From Promethearchaeota archaeon (GTDB lineage Archaea > Asgardarchaeota > Lokiarchaeia > Helarchaeales > RDOG01): a DNA stretch of 64,000 bases. The number at the start of each line of letters is the position of its first letter. Positions within the stretch are counted from its first letter, which is position 1. The position numbers and the translations under genes are program-made. The stretch is taken from assembly GCA_011365055.1 (NCBI GenBank), contig RDOG01000003.1, positions 124,001-188,000 of the forward strand, written 5' to 3'. Below, piece by piece: positions 1 through 8,818 of the stretch. The notes below the pieces were generated by a model. It was not told the origin of the DNA, made no database searches, and was given only the letters and a program-made list of their open reading frames with translations.

Positions 1-2
1 TA

Positions 3-425
3 CGTCGAGGCGATTTCATGAGGCTCATTTTAAGCATGGCAAATATTGTTGATGAGATAGGTGGAACTGGATATCGAATAAAATTCTTATCTGATTGGAA
101 ATCTGATGAAAAAATACAATTACCATTAAAAAGAATTAATGAAAAAATCATCCAATTAGTCAACACGTTAAAAGACATCATTTTTCAATTAAGCAAAAAT
201 ACTGTTGAAGCAATGAAAAAAGTTAACCTTGTTAGTGAGGGCGAACGAGAAATAGATGCAATTAGAAGAGATTTAATGAATTATATATATTCTATAGATA
301 TTGAATATAAGACTTTCATAAAAATAAGAGATTTAATTAATCATTATGAAAGCATTGCAGATCATTGTGAAATAGCTAGCGATTTATGCCGTATTATTGC
401 AGTTGCTCGAAGAGGATCCATATAA
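3..425 (+). CDS. PhoU-like / DUF47 family protein, 5' truncated
   Basis: The reading frame is open from the first bases of the window, before the first Met at 18, so the N-terminal part lies outside. The remaining ~140 residues are all helical. They end in a stretch (NHYESIADHCEIASDLCRII) typical of the PhoU-like DUF47 family, in which helical bundles carry E/D-x-x-x-D metal-binding patterns. DUF47 proteins are often encoded next to inorganic phosphate transporters and are thought to regulate them; any such partner would be upstream and cannot be seen. The stop is 3 bases before endA, so the two are probably co-transcribed. The family call is fairly good. The role in phosphate uptake is inferred from the family only. 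Confidence 0.6.
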   Translation, partial: RRGDFMRLILSMANIVDEIGGTGYRIKFLSDWKSDEKIQLPLKRINEKIIQLVNTLKDIIFQLSKNTVEAMKKVNLVSEGEREIDAIRRDLMNYIYSIDIEYKTFIKIRDLINHYESIADHCEIASDLCRIIAVARRGSI

Positions 426-428
426 ACC

Positions 429-995
429 ATGTCCGAAATAGAACTTCAGAAAATAAAAGCTAATTTAATGGGTAATCGAGTTATTATTTTTAATCCTGAA
501 GAGGGCTCCAGGTTATATAAAGAAGGATTTTACGGGAAACCAGTTGGTATTAGAAAACCAAAGACATTTGAATTTGATCGGCCCTTAGAATTATCTTTAA
601 TTGAAACCCTCTATTTATTGGAAACTGAAAGAATTGTGATTTTAGATCAAGAAAATAGTAAACTAATTGGAAATGATGAATTTAGAAGCGTAGCTGAACA
701 ATATCACAAGAACTTTTTGAATAAATACTTGGTATATAAGGATTTACGTAAAAAAGGTTATGTTGTAAGACCGGGCTTAAAGTTTGGAGCTGATTTTGCT
801 GTTTACATCCACGGTCCAGGTATTGATCACGCACCATTTATAATACACGTCTTGGAAAGTAGGGATAATATATCAGCTATTGAAATGGTTCGTGCAGGAA
901 GGCTTGCAACCAGTGTTAGAAAGAAATTCGTGATTGCAACAGTACCTCTCACAAATCAAATTTCATATTATATATTTACATGGTTTAAACCATAG
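429..995 (+). CDS. endA: tRNA-splicing endonuclease
   Basis: This is a 188-residue archaeal tRNA intron endonuclease, which cleaves bulge-helix-bulge motifs in pre-tRNA and some rRNA precursors. The C-terminal catalytic domain is clear: KYLVYKDLRKKGYVVRPGLK, then GADFAVY, a His in DHAPFIIHVL, and a Lys in VRKKFVIATV. These supply the usual Tyr/His/Lys catalytic triad. The length matches a single-subunit type that forms homodimers or homotetramers. The start lies 3 bases after the upstream stop, with a GAGGAT stretch inside the preceding gene as a possible ribosome binding site. The neighbouring membrane methyltransferase is convergent. Confidence 0.9.
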   Translation: MSEIELQKIKANLMGNRVIIFNPEEGSRLYKEGFYGKPVGIRKPKTFEFDRPLELSLIETLYLLETERIVILDQENSKLIGNDEFRSVAEQYHKNFLNKYLVYKDLRKKGYVVRPGLKFGADFAVYIHGPGIDHAPFIIHVLESRDNISAIEMVRAGRLATSVRKKFVIATVPLTNQISYYIFTWFKP

Positions 996-1002
996 ATTGA
1001 CA

Positions 1003-1602
1003 TTAATTTTTCTTTCTCCCTAATTTAGGGATTAAAGCTCCTGTTCGTTTTTGGTAGTCACGGTATGAATCCCCAAACCGCCTGATGAGGTCTTTTTCTT
1101 CAATATAAATCATTATGGGGGTATAAACCACGATCCATATAATAAATATGATTACTAAGAACCAAGAATTAAGAAAAAACCCTAACGCAATGAAAGTAGG
1201 AAATTCACCGAGTGTTTGGGGGTGTCGAATGTAGTTATAGATACCTCCATACATTTCAGTGTCTTTAGATGGTTTCATGGTTTCAGCACCAGCATCATGC
1301 TCTCCTTTTATCATAATGGGCATAAAAATGACTAATATGATAATCCCAATGATAATTCCTAAAATATAGTTTGGATCTATCAGCCAATTAAATATTTGGA
1401 TGGGAAACCAAATCCATAAAAAAAAATTTATTACAGTTACACACATAAAAACGCTCCCGATTATTCTTAAACGTGCACATTCTTCCCATGCTTTTTCACC
1501 TCGACTTTCAGATCTTTTCACAGGTTGAATGCTCAGGAGATAGAGATAAGAAAATATTATTGTTGAAATAATCAAGACGATAAAATTAATCCATTCAATC
1601 AA
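1003..1602 (-). CDS. Isoprenylcysteine carboxyl methyltransferase (ICMT)-like membrane methyltransferase
   Basis: This 199-residue integral membrane protein has about five hydrophobic segments. The C-terminal half holds the signature of the ICMT/phospholipid methyltransferase family: GGIYNYIRHPQTLGEFPTFI, a hydrophobic hairpin, then EEKDLIRRFGDSYRDYQKR. The RHP and the EE...Y-x-x-Y blocks form the S-adenosylmethionine pocket in this family. The substrate cannot be told from sequence; prokaryotic members methylate lipids or unknown small acceptors. The gene stands alone, convergent with endA with 7 bases between stops. There is a long upstream gap shared with the divergent acyl-CoA synthetase. 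Confidence 0.8.
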   Translation of the reverse strand: MIEWINFIVLIISTIIFSYLYLLSIQPVKRSESRGEKAWEECARLRIIGSVFMCVTVINFFLWIWFPIQIFNWLIDPNYILGIIIGIIILVIFMPIMIKGEHDAGAETMKPSKDTEMYGGIYNYIRHPQTLGEFPTFIALGFFLNSWFLVIIFIIWIVVYTPIMIYIEEKDLIRRFGDSYRDYQKRTGALIPKLGRKKN

Positions 1603-1973
1603 AAATAATCATCCACTTTAAATTTTATTTTTATTATTGGAAAAACCTTATTAAAAGTTATAATCCTTAAGCTTTTCTTGAAATATCCACCAAATTTTAA
1701 CTATTCATTAAAAAATGTTCAAAATAATTACATTTTTTCTGTAAACTTTATTACTTTTTATTTCTAGGTAAACATAGTTTTGATCTCTCGTAATAAAAAC
1801 ACTCAGAACAAAATAATTTTTAAAGCGACAGAAATATAAAACCGATAAAAAATAGAAAATTTAAACAATTTTATTACAAGAAAAAATTACACGGTTAATA
1901 ACTTACGTGGGATTTCACGTTTCAAATAATATAAATTTATATTATAAAATGGGAGTAATTGGAGAAAATTAAT
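1603..1973. promoter_or_regulatory. Divergent intergenic region with two dyads ahead of the acyl-CoA synthetase
   Basis: There is no gene in this A+T-rich stretch. Near its right end, 1905-1920 carries ACGTG-6 nt-CACGT. Just after it, 1926-1945 is a perfect 20-base palindrome, ATAATATAAATTTATATTAT, which also contains TATA-like sequence. A GGAG at 1961-1964 sits 9 bases before an ATG at 1974, and this is why I start the next gene there instead of at the TTG at 1959. The dyads lie where an operator for the acyl-CoA synthetase would be expected. Long A/T palindromes arise easily in such DNA, so regulation is an inference. Confidence 0.4.
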
Positions 1974-3716
1974 ATGGTAAAAACTTGCATTTATGATAGA
2001 AATATTGGTAATTTTGTGAATGAAAGCCCTTGGATTAGACCAAACCGTCCTTGGTTGAAGGGAAAAGAAAACTTTAATTTACCTAAAACCTTGAATTATC
2101 CTGATTTAGAAGGTGCTTATTGTTTACTTAAAAAAAGTGCGGAAGAATTCCCTAATAACATGGCCTTTTATTTTAAACCAAAAGGGGAGAAGTTTACATT
2201 CTTAGAAACATCATATAACGCAGATATCATTGCTAATTCATTAGTAAATGAATATGGTATTAAAAAAGGGGATGGTATTGCATGTATGGTCCCAAATTGC
2301 AGTGAATTTATTTTTGCTGTATATGGAATTCTTGAAAGTGGAGGCATTCTCATACCTATTAATCCTTTATTAAAGAAAAAAGAAGTGAATCATATAGCAA
2401 CTAATGCAGAGATAATCAAGGTTTTCATTGTTGGAGAGGATCAATATGGAATTATTAAGAGAAGTACCAAAGATTTGGACATTGAGGATATTATAATAAT
2501 CTCAGACAAGGAAAATCTTGAAAAAAGAACATTTACGGAAATTTTAAGAGAAAATCCTGCTAAACAACCAAAAGTGAACATAAATATAAAGGAAGATTTA
2601 GCTGCTTTATTATACACGGGCGGTACAACTGGTCTACCCAAAGGGGTGATGCTTACTCATTCCAATATCATATCAAATTCTTTACAATTCATGTATACTG
2701 GAGCACATGGGACTGGTGCAGATTCTACTGATGTTTATGAATATGTTGTTTCTCAACTCGGAAAATCAACTGCAATTACGACAAATCCACTTTGTCATGG
2801 CATGGGCTTTTTCATTCTAAATAGCTGTATTACCGGTGGAATAACACTTATTATCGATCAATTCGACCCAGAAAGATTACTGCGATTAGTTGATAAGTAT
2901 AAAGTAATGAGTTTCACAGGAATTCCTGCAATGTATAATTTTGTCATGAACCATCCATATTTTGAGAAATTTTCGGGAGAATCTCTTAAGTTTGCTGGTT
3001 CGGGAGCTTCTCCTCTAGCACCGAAATTAGCAGAAAAATGGCAGAAAAAAACTGGATTGAAAGTCGCAAATGCTTATGGGCTTACTGAAGTAACTTGCAT
3101 GGCGACCGTGCCTCAAATATGGACAGATATCATACCTGAAAGCATTAGTTATCCAATTATAGATACCGATGCAAAAATCGTGGATCCTCCAAACTATATT
3201 GATGAAGTCCCATTTGGAACCCCAGGAGAATTATTGGTACGAGGTCCGCAAGTTATGAAAGGTTATTGGAAAAATAAAGAAGCTACAGATAGCACGTTAA
3301 TAAAGGATAATGAAGGTAGAATTTGGTTACGAACTGGAGATATTGCTAAAATGGATGAAAATGGATTTCTTTATATCGTGGGAAGATCAAAAGAACAGAT
3401 AAAATATAAAGGTTACAGGATACTTCCTGCAGAAGTTGAATCTTCCTTGTATGATCACCCTGCCGTGTTGGAATGTGGTGTGATTGGAATACCTGACGAA
3501 ACGGTTGGCGAAACAATAAAAGCGTTTATTAAGTTAAAACCAGAGTACAAAGATAAAATAACTGAACAAGATATCATTGAATGGTCCAAAGAGAACATGG
3601 CTGGCTATAAATGGCCTCGAAAAATCGAATTCGTACCTTTTATCCCAAAAACTCCAGTTGGAAAGGTATTAAGACGGAAATTATTAGAAGATGAGCTAAA
3701 AAAAGTTCATTATTAA
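1974..3716 (+). CDS. Long/medium-chain acyl-CoA synthetase (AMP-forming)
   Basis: This is a member of the ANL superfamily, 580 residues from the ATG with a good GGAG site (585 from the TTG at 1959). It activates a carboxylic acid to acyl-AMP and then acyl-CoA. Motifs in order: the AMP-binding P-loop YTGGTTGLPKGV, NAYGLTE (A5-like), RTGDIAKMDENGF, and the hinge/A8 block GRSKEQIKYKGYRILPAEVE. The catalytic C-terminal Lys is in KTPVGKVLRRKL. Fatty acid is the likeliest substrate, given the dienoyl-CoA-reductase-like flavoprotein at 8819-10864, but specificity cannot be read. A close paralogue lies convergent at 3764-5494. Two dyads precede the gene. Confidence 0.88.
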   Translation: MVKTCIYDRNIGNFVNESPWIRPNRPWLKGKENFNLPKTLNYPDLEGAYCLLKKSAEEFPNNMAFYFKPKGEKFTFLETSYNADIIANSLVNEYGIKKGDGIACMVPNCSEFIFAVYGILESGGILIPINPLLKKKEVNHIATNAEIIKVFIVGEDQYGIIKRSTKDLDIEDIIIISDKENLEKRTFTEILRENPAKQPKVNINIKEDLAALLYTGGTTGLPKGVMLTHSNIISNSLQFMYTGAHGTGADSTDVYEYVVSQLGKSTAITTNPLCHGMGFFILNSCITGGITLIIDQFDPERLLRLVDKYKVMSFTGIPAMYNFVMNHPYFEKFSGESLKFAGSGASPLAPKLAEKWQKKTGLKVANAYGLTEVTCMATVPQIWTDIIPESISYPIIDTDAKIVDPPNYIDEVPFGTPGELLVRGPQVMKGYWKNKEATDSTLIKDNEGRIWLRTGDIAKMDENGFLYIVGRSKEQIKYKGYRILPAEVESSLYDHPAVLECGVIGIPDETVGETIKAFIKLKPEYKDKITEQDIIEWSKENMAGYKWPRKIEFVPFIPKTPVGKVLRRKLLEDELKKVHY

Positions 3717-3763
3717 TAATTTTTTTTCAATTCATCTAATGTAAACTTAAAAATAAAGAAATT

Positions 3764-5494
3764 TTATTTATTTTCCAAATCTTTTATGGCTTTTTCTCTA
3801 AGACCTCTTCTTAAGGTCTTTCCAACAGAACTTTTAGGAATAGAACTGATAAATTCGAGTTGCCTAGGCCACTTGTAACCTGCCATGTTTTCTTTTGCCC
3901 AATCGATGATTTCTTGCTCTGTTATCTTGTCTTTATATTCTGGAGCTAATTTAACATAAGCTTTGATAATTTCACCGACGGTATCATCAGGAACACCAAT
4001 AACTGCACAATCAGCCACAGCTGGATGATCAAATAGCGTATTTTCAACCTCAAATGGCAGGATTCTATATCCCTTATATTTAATCTGCTCTTTAGATCTT
4101 CCAACTATGTAAAAGTAACCACTTTCATCATATCTTGCAATATCACCAGTACTTAACCAACCATCTTCTAACAATATACTCTTAGTTGCCCCTTCATCCT
4201 TCCAATAACCTAAGCAAGTTTGTGGACCACGAATTAATAATTCACCCGCTTGTCCAATTTCAACTTCTTTTGAAAAATCTGTTGGATCAACGATTTTTAC
4301 ATCAGTATCGACAATAGGCATGCCAATACTTTCTGGATTATACTTTAGCCAATCAGGTTGTAAATGAGTTGCTGGTGAGCATTCTGTTAATCCATAACCC
4401 ATTTTCACGATAACTTTTTTATTTTTGAACTTGCCTGCAATTGCTGATGCTAAAGCTGCACCTGCACTCGTTACCAGCTCCAAGCTAGAAATGTCATAAT
4501 TACCAAAATTAGGATAACTTGCAAGTAATTGGAAATGAGTTGGTACACCAGATATCATGAATGCTTTATATTCTTGAATTGCGTGTAACACGCGTTCCGG
4601 ATCAAATTTCATCATGATATTAGTATATGCACCTGCCATAGTCGTTCCTACCATGAATAAACCAAAAATGTGACAAAGCGGCAAGACTGCTATATTTATA
4701 GCGTTAGACATAAGCGATAGAGATTTTTCCATTGTATATAAATCTAATGCAGCTTGAAAAGTATTCTTTAAGATATTTTCCTGACTGAGCATGACTCCTT
4801 TTGGCAATCCTGTGGTTCCGCCAGTGTACATGAGCGCAGCTATTGTAGTCTTGATATCAAAATCAATGTTGGGAAAACTAGCTGGGGCTGCATCCACGAT
4901 TTTTTTCAAGCTAAGAAATTCATCACCCTCTAATTGTTTCTCCTCTTCAATAACTAATACATTTTTTAATTCAACACCTGCTCTTGCAACTTGCTTGATA
5001 ACTGACAACATCGATTCATGAACGATGATCGTATCTAAAATTTTTTCTTCCTTATTCGTATTAGATACTATGTGGAGAACCTCTTTTTTCTTCAATAATG
5101 GATTAATTGGGACTACAGCTACACCTATTTGCAGACAACCAAAATAACTCCATAAAAATTCAGGCACGTTTGGCATGAATAATCCGACAGCATCCCCTTT
5201 TTTCAGCCCAAGTTTAAGTAATGCATTCGAAGTTTTGTTAGCAAGCTCTGAAACTTCAGAATAATTATATTTCCTCTCACTTTCTGAAAAGGGTTCATAA
5301 ATAACCGCGAGTTGATTTGGATACTTTGATGCTGCATTTTTAAGCAAACAATACAATCCCCTTAATTTTGGGTATTTGATTGATTTTGGAATGTAATCAG
5401 GTAGATTTTTATGCCAAAGTCTATTTGGTTCTACCCAAGGTGCAAAATTTTCATAATCAACCATATTATTATAATCAAATTCACATTCTTTCAT
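3764..5494 (-). CDS. Long/medium-chain acyl-CoA synthetase (AMP-forming), paralogue
   Basis: This is the second ANL-family ligase (576 residues), tail to tail with the one at 1974-3716. The motifs are YTGGTTGLPKGV, MGYGLTE, STGDIARYDESGYFYIVGRSKEQIKYKGYRILP (shown as adjoining blocks) and C-terminal SSVGKTLRRGL. The two proteins share the N-terminal pattern NFAPWVEPNRLW/NESPWIRPNRPW and nearly the same C-terminal block (ENMAGYKWPR), so they are recent duplicates in inverted orientation. They diverge in the middle, around the acyl pocket, which suggests different substrates. A GAGTAGGGA stretch precedes the ATG. A LysR-type regulator lies 160 bases upstream on the same strand. Confidence 0.88.
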   Translation of the reverse strand: MKECEFDYNNMVDYENFAPWVEPNRLWHKNLPDYIPKSIKYPKLRGLYCLLKNAASKYPNQLAVIYEPFSESERKYNYSEVSELANKTSNALLKLGLKKGDAVGLFMPNVPEFLWSYFGCLQIGVAVVPINPLLKKKEVLHIVSNTNKEEKILDTIIVHESMLSVIKQVARAGVELKNVLVIEEEKQLEGDEFLSLKKIVDAAPASFPNIDFDIKTTIAALMYTGGTTGLPKGVMLSQENILKNTFQAALDLYTMEKSLSLMSNAINIAVLPLCHIFGLFMVGTTMAGAYTNIMMKFDPERVLHAIQEYKAFMISGVPTHFQLLASYPNFGNYDISSLELVTSAGAALASAIAGKFKNKKVIVKMGYGLTECSPATHLQPDWLKYNPESIGMPIVDTDVKIVDPTDFSKEVEIGQAGELLIRGPQTCLGYWKDEGATKSILLEDGWLSTGDIARYDESGYFYIVGRSKEQIKYKGYRILPFEVENTLFDHPAVADCAVIGVPDDTVGEIIKAYVKLAPEYKDKITEQEIIDWAKENMAGYKWPRQLEFISSIPKSSVGKTLRRGLREKAIKDLENK

Positions 5495-5653
5495 TTTTAA
5501 TCCCTACTCTCTATTAATCTTAAAAAATCATAAACCAAATATATTTTATCGAAAATTTAAATCTATCCATTTAATTTAAAATATCGATTGAGCTAAATTC
5601 AGCGGATATTTAGTCTTAATATTGAATTAATTAAAAATTAAAATACCAAGCTT

Positions 5654-6574
5654 TTATAATTTTTTCTGTTTTTTAATGAATTTCCAAAATTCCTCTAAAA
5701 AAACTGAATGGATGTTTTCTTTCTTTCTAATTACGTAAAACTTTCTTCGAGGCGGATTTTTAGTCTTTAATTTTAATATTTCTATCTCACCAGCCTTTTT
5801 TGCTTTTTCTGCAGCAATATCTGAAATGATACTCCAACCATTTCCCTCCGAAACTGCAGTAATAATTGATTCAGTCGATGCCAATTCTATGTAGATATCC
5901 AATTGATCAAGACTTATTTTTTCATCTTTGAATATTTTCTCCATTTCGTTTCTTGTTCCTGATGATTTATCTCTTGATATGAAGGGATATTTCAATAGAT
6001 CTTTTATTAATACAGAATCTTGGCCAACTAAATCGTGGTCTGGAGGGACTATTACCACTAATTCTTCTTCAGCGATTTCTAAAAAATCAAATTCTTTTAA
6101 ATCCATACTAGATTCAAATTTACTCCCTGTAGCTGCAAGTTCAACTTTATCTTTAATTAAATTCAACATGCTATTATAAGAATCCGAACTTATAATCTCA
6201 AAATTTGCAGTTGGATTTTCTTTTTTAAATTGAATTAATAATTTTGGAAGGATATGTTCACCAGGAATCGTGCTTGCTGATATGGTTAGACTTCCTCGAA
6301 TCGTTTTTTGTATCTCATCAATTTCCTTGCGAGCTACCTCAATGTCGTCGAGTATCTTTTTTGAAGTTTTTAAAAGAATTTCTCCCTCTTTTGTTAATTC
6401 TACACCCTTTAAAGTGCGTCTGAACAGCTTTATATCTCCAAGCTCTTTTTCTAAAAGAGCAATTTGCTGAGATATAGCACCTTGAGATTTATGTAAAAGC
6501 TTTGCTGCTGCTGAAATGCTCCCTTGTTCGCAAACCGTTATGAAATTTTCAAAATATTCTATTTTCAAGTTCAT
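5654..6574 (-). CDS. LysR-family transcriptional regulator
   Basis: This 306-residue protein has the classic layout. The N-terminal winged helix-turn-helix spans residues 1-60, with the pattern FITVCEQGSISAAAKLLHKS, then QGAISQQIALLEKELG and LFRR. A linker helix follows, and then a two-lobe ligand-binding domain with ASTIPGEHILPKLL and ATGSKF. In this family a small co-inducer binds the C-terminal domain and the tetramer controls nearby genes. It is encoded just upstream of, and in the same direction as, the 3764-5494 acyl-CoA synthetase, so control of fatty-acid activation is a reasonable inference. LysR proteins are mainly bacterial; their presence in archaea usually reflects old transfer. 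Confidence 0.9.
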   Translation of the reverse strand: MNLKIEYFENFITVCEQGSISAAAKLLHKSQGAISQQIALLEKELGDIKLFRRTLKGVELTKEGEILLKTSKKILDDIEVARKEIDEIQKTIRGSLTISASTIPGEHILPKLLIQFKKENPTANFEIISSDSYNSMLNLIKDKVELAATGSKFESSMDLKEFDFLEIAEEELVVIVPPDHDLVGQDSVLIKDLLKYPFISRDKSSGTRNEMEKIFKDEKISLDQLDIYIELASTESIITAVSEGNGWSIISDIAAEKAKKAGEIEILKLKTKNPPRRKFYVIRKKENIHSVFLEEFWKFIKKQKKL

Positions 6575-6659
6575 CTCTCTTATAAAATCTTATATTAAAA
6601 AAATAATTAATGTTTATTAGATTTTTTATTAATTTATAAAAAGAATGTCTAAATGAGAT

Positions 6660-7571
6660 TTAATCTTTTAAATTGCTTCCGCATTCAAAACAGAAATTAT
6701 CATTGGGTTTATTTTTATTTCCACATCTTTTACATAAAATCCAATAATCCGGTTGCCTTGAATTCATTGAATCTGATGGTTCAGGTATATTTTCTTTCTC
6801 AACTCGGGGAACTAAAGATCCACCATATGGTGAACCAACAGTAAATGGGGCTGGTCTGGAAGGTCTAGATTCTTGTCTAGGGGGTAATCTAGATTCTTTT
6901 TGATGCTCAATAATTTCCCTTTCTTGTCTCTCTCTTTCTAACATCTGCTGTATTATGGAGTCAGTAGATCCAGGAAGCAATCCGAATAACTCTTCGATAC
7001 TGGAATGATTCATTCCCATTCCGCCTACTCTATTAGCTTGCTTAAACATTTGGTCGTAAGTTGTATTTTTAAATTCAAATATTGGTCCACTTGCCGTAAA
7101 AGATATTTTATGGTAATATTTTGAGGGATTCAAATTCCATTTAATCCAATAATATAATATACACAAACATATCAGAAATATAATGCCAAAAGTTGCAATA
7201 TAAGAGAAAATATAATCAGAAGACATCCCAATAATATAGGAAGGAACGGGAAAGAATGAAACATTAGGTGAAAAGATCATGACAAACGGGACTAAATATA
7301 ACAAGGTAAGAATCATGAATAAAATAAAAAATGGTAAAGTCAATACAAGACCTAAGTAAAACCTTTTTCTTGATCTTTTCTTACAATCTGGACATAATAC
7401 TGCATGTACTCCTAGTTCAAAATTCCTAAAAGTTTGTCTAATCATATTACCCATATTTGTACTACTTATGAGTACTTTTTCTTCCCTCTTATAATCGAAG
7501 GACTCTAATACATTTTGATTAGTCTGTGCACAACCCATGCACACATGAGGCCAAGAAATTCTTTCACTCAT
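6660..7571 (-). CDS. Membrane protein with N- and C-terminal zinc-binding Cys pairs
   Basis: Not a known enzyme. The 303-residue protein starts with two Cys pairs (PHVCMGCAQ and VLCPDCKKRSRKR). Two long hydrophobic segments follow at about residues 85-150. Next comes a charged Q/E/R-rich stretch (QQMLERERQEREIIEHQ) and a Pro/Arg/Ser-rich linker. It ends in a zinc ribbon, CKRCGNKNKPNDNFCFECGSNL. The topology suggests soluble domains on both sides of a two-helix anchor on the same face. It is on the same strand as two further small proteins (8010-8600 and 7668-8009), one of which also has two Cys pairs, so the three may act together. Function unknown. Confidence 0.65.
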   Translation of the reverse strand: MSERISWPHVCMGCAQTNQNVLESFDYKREEKVLISSTNMGNMIRQTFRNFELGVHAVLCPDCKKRSRKRFYLGLVLTLPFFILFMILTLLYLVPFVMIFSPNVSFFPVPSYIIGMSSDYIFSYIATFGIIFLICLCILYYWIKWNLNPSKYYHKISFTASGPIFEFKNTTYDQMFKQANRVGGMGMNHSSIEELFGLLPGSTDSIIQQMLERERQEREIIEHQKESRLPPRQESRPSRPAPFTVGSPYGGSLVPRVEKENIPEPSDSMNSRQPDYWILCKRCGNKNKPNDNFCFECGSNLKD

Positions 7572-7667
7572 TTTAAATCTGTAATTACGATATTTCTTTT
7601 AAATTTAAATATGCTTGGATTGGCTATTTTTTAATTAATAATAAAAGAAAAAATAAATAAATTAAGG

Positions 7668-8009
7668 TTATTTATCCTTGAATTGATCGGGTTTAAGCGT
7701 TTTCCATCCGCATTTCATGCCATCAAAGTATATTACTTTTAGACCCCAAAGGCTTTGGACTGCAATTCCAATGATTGCAAATACTATCGCAAATACATTA
7801 AATCCTGGGAAGGAAGCTGCAAAATATACCACAAACATGTCCGCTAAAGCCAAATCAAGGATGTCATAGATCCCTAATAATAAAAGGTTGATCAGAAAAT
7901 CAGGGCCTTTTATTGTAATTACTGCTAATACTATCACAATTATTACTAAGAGTACGAAAGCAAAATAATCATTAATCACTAAACCAAACAATAATACCAT
8001 ATCATTCAC
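7668..8009 (-). CDS. Small membrane protein, three predicted transmembrane segments
   Basis: This 113-residue hydrophobic protein has three membrane-spanning stretches and a short charged C-terminus (MKCGWKTLKPDQFKDK) likely to be cytoplasmic. I recognise no family. Its start directly follows the stop of the upstream gene 8010-8600, and an AGGTGA ribosome binding site lies inside the end of that gene, so translation is probably coupled. A membrane anchor or partner for the zinc-ribbon protein upstream is plausible but is only inferred from the gene order. Confidence 0.6.
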   Translation of the reverse strand: MNDMVLLFGLVINDYFAFVLLVIIVIVLAVITIKGPDFLINLLLLGIYDILDLALADMFVVYFAASFPGFNVFAIVFAIIGIAVQSLWGLKVIYFDGMKCGWKTLKPDQFKDK

Positions 8010-8600
8010 CTACATCATTAATTTTGCAACTTTTAATGCCCCAAATACTTGTGATATTGGGCTCATGCTGACGTCTCCTTTCAACAGCTTGTATGCTACA
8101 TTTACTAATCCTTTGAGTCTGTGTCCTATTGGGCCAACCATGATATCACCCATGGCTCCGATGTCCCAATGGCTCCCATAAATCACAACTTTTGCATGTG
8201 GATGTACCCACTGCTTGAATGATAGTTTCCTGTTTGCACATTTCGGACATTTAACTTGCACGGTTTTCTTAGTCGGTACTCCTAAAATTGAATCTTCTGC
8301 TTTTCCTTTAATCTCAATCTTTTCTTCTGTTACTGGCAATTCACCATAAAATCCTATCCATCCACAATAATGGCATTTAACCCATGGGGTTGGATAACTT
8401 TTATATCGTAACCATTTTTTTTTCTCGCCATCAACTTCCATTTCTTCGAAAAATATTACCAAAGCTTCTGTGAGATTTGGCAGCGTGATTTGTGCGATCA
8501 TACCGAAGAGGTCATCCATTACCTCTTTTCGCTCTTTTTCCGTCTTTGAACGTAAACCCGCTAACATCATCTCTCCAATTACTTCTGCTGGACTTTTCAT
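8010..8600 (-). CDS. Hypothetical protein with a split zinc-binding site
   Basis: Unrecognised 196-residue protein. A helical N-terminal third leads into a central region with two Cys pairs, VKCHYCGWIGFYGE and VKCPKCANRKLSF, about 55 residues apart, which probably bind one zinc. A Gly- and hydrophobic-rich C-terminal part (GDIMVGPIGHRLKGLVNVAY) could lie against a membrane, but there is no convincing transmembrane helix. It is the first gene of a short minus-strand set with 7668-8009 and 6660-7571. A TGA-free 218-base A+T-rich gap separates it from the divergent flavoprotein gene. Confidence 0.55.
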   Translation of the reverse strand: MKSPAEVIGEMMLAGLRSKTEKERKEVMDDLFGMIAQITLPNLTEALVIFFEEMEVDGEKKKWLRYKSYPTPWVKCHYCGWIGFYGELPVTEEKIEIKGKAEDSILGVPTKKTVQVKCPKCANRKLSFKQWVHPHAKVVIYGSHWDIGAMGDIMVGPIGHRLKGLVNVAYKLLKGDVSMSPISQVFGALKVAKLMM

Positions 8601-8818
8601 TTTCTGCCCTCTTTTCGATTTTTTATTTGTTTTTTAGAAATCATAGTTTCTATAAAAATCGATTATAGAAAAATTACTTTTACTCGTATATAAAAGAATT
8701 CTTTAAACCCTCAATCTTATTACCATTAAAAAAAAATTCTTAATGATTTGGTAAAGATTATTTTATACAAATTGATGATTTTCATAAAAGAAGATTAGAG
8801 ATATTAGGTGAATTAATT

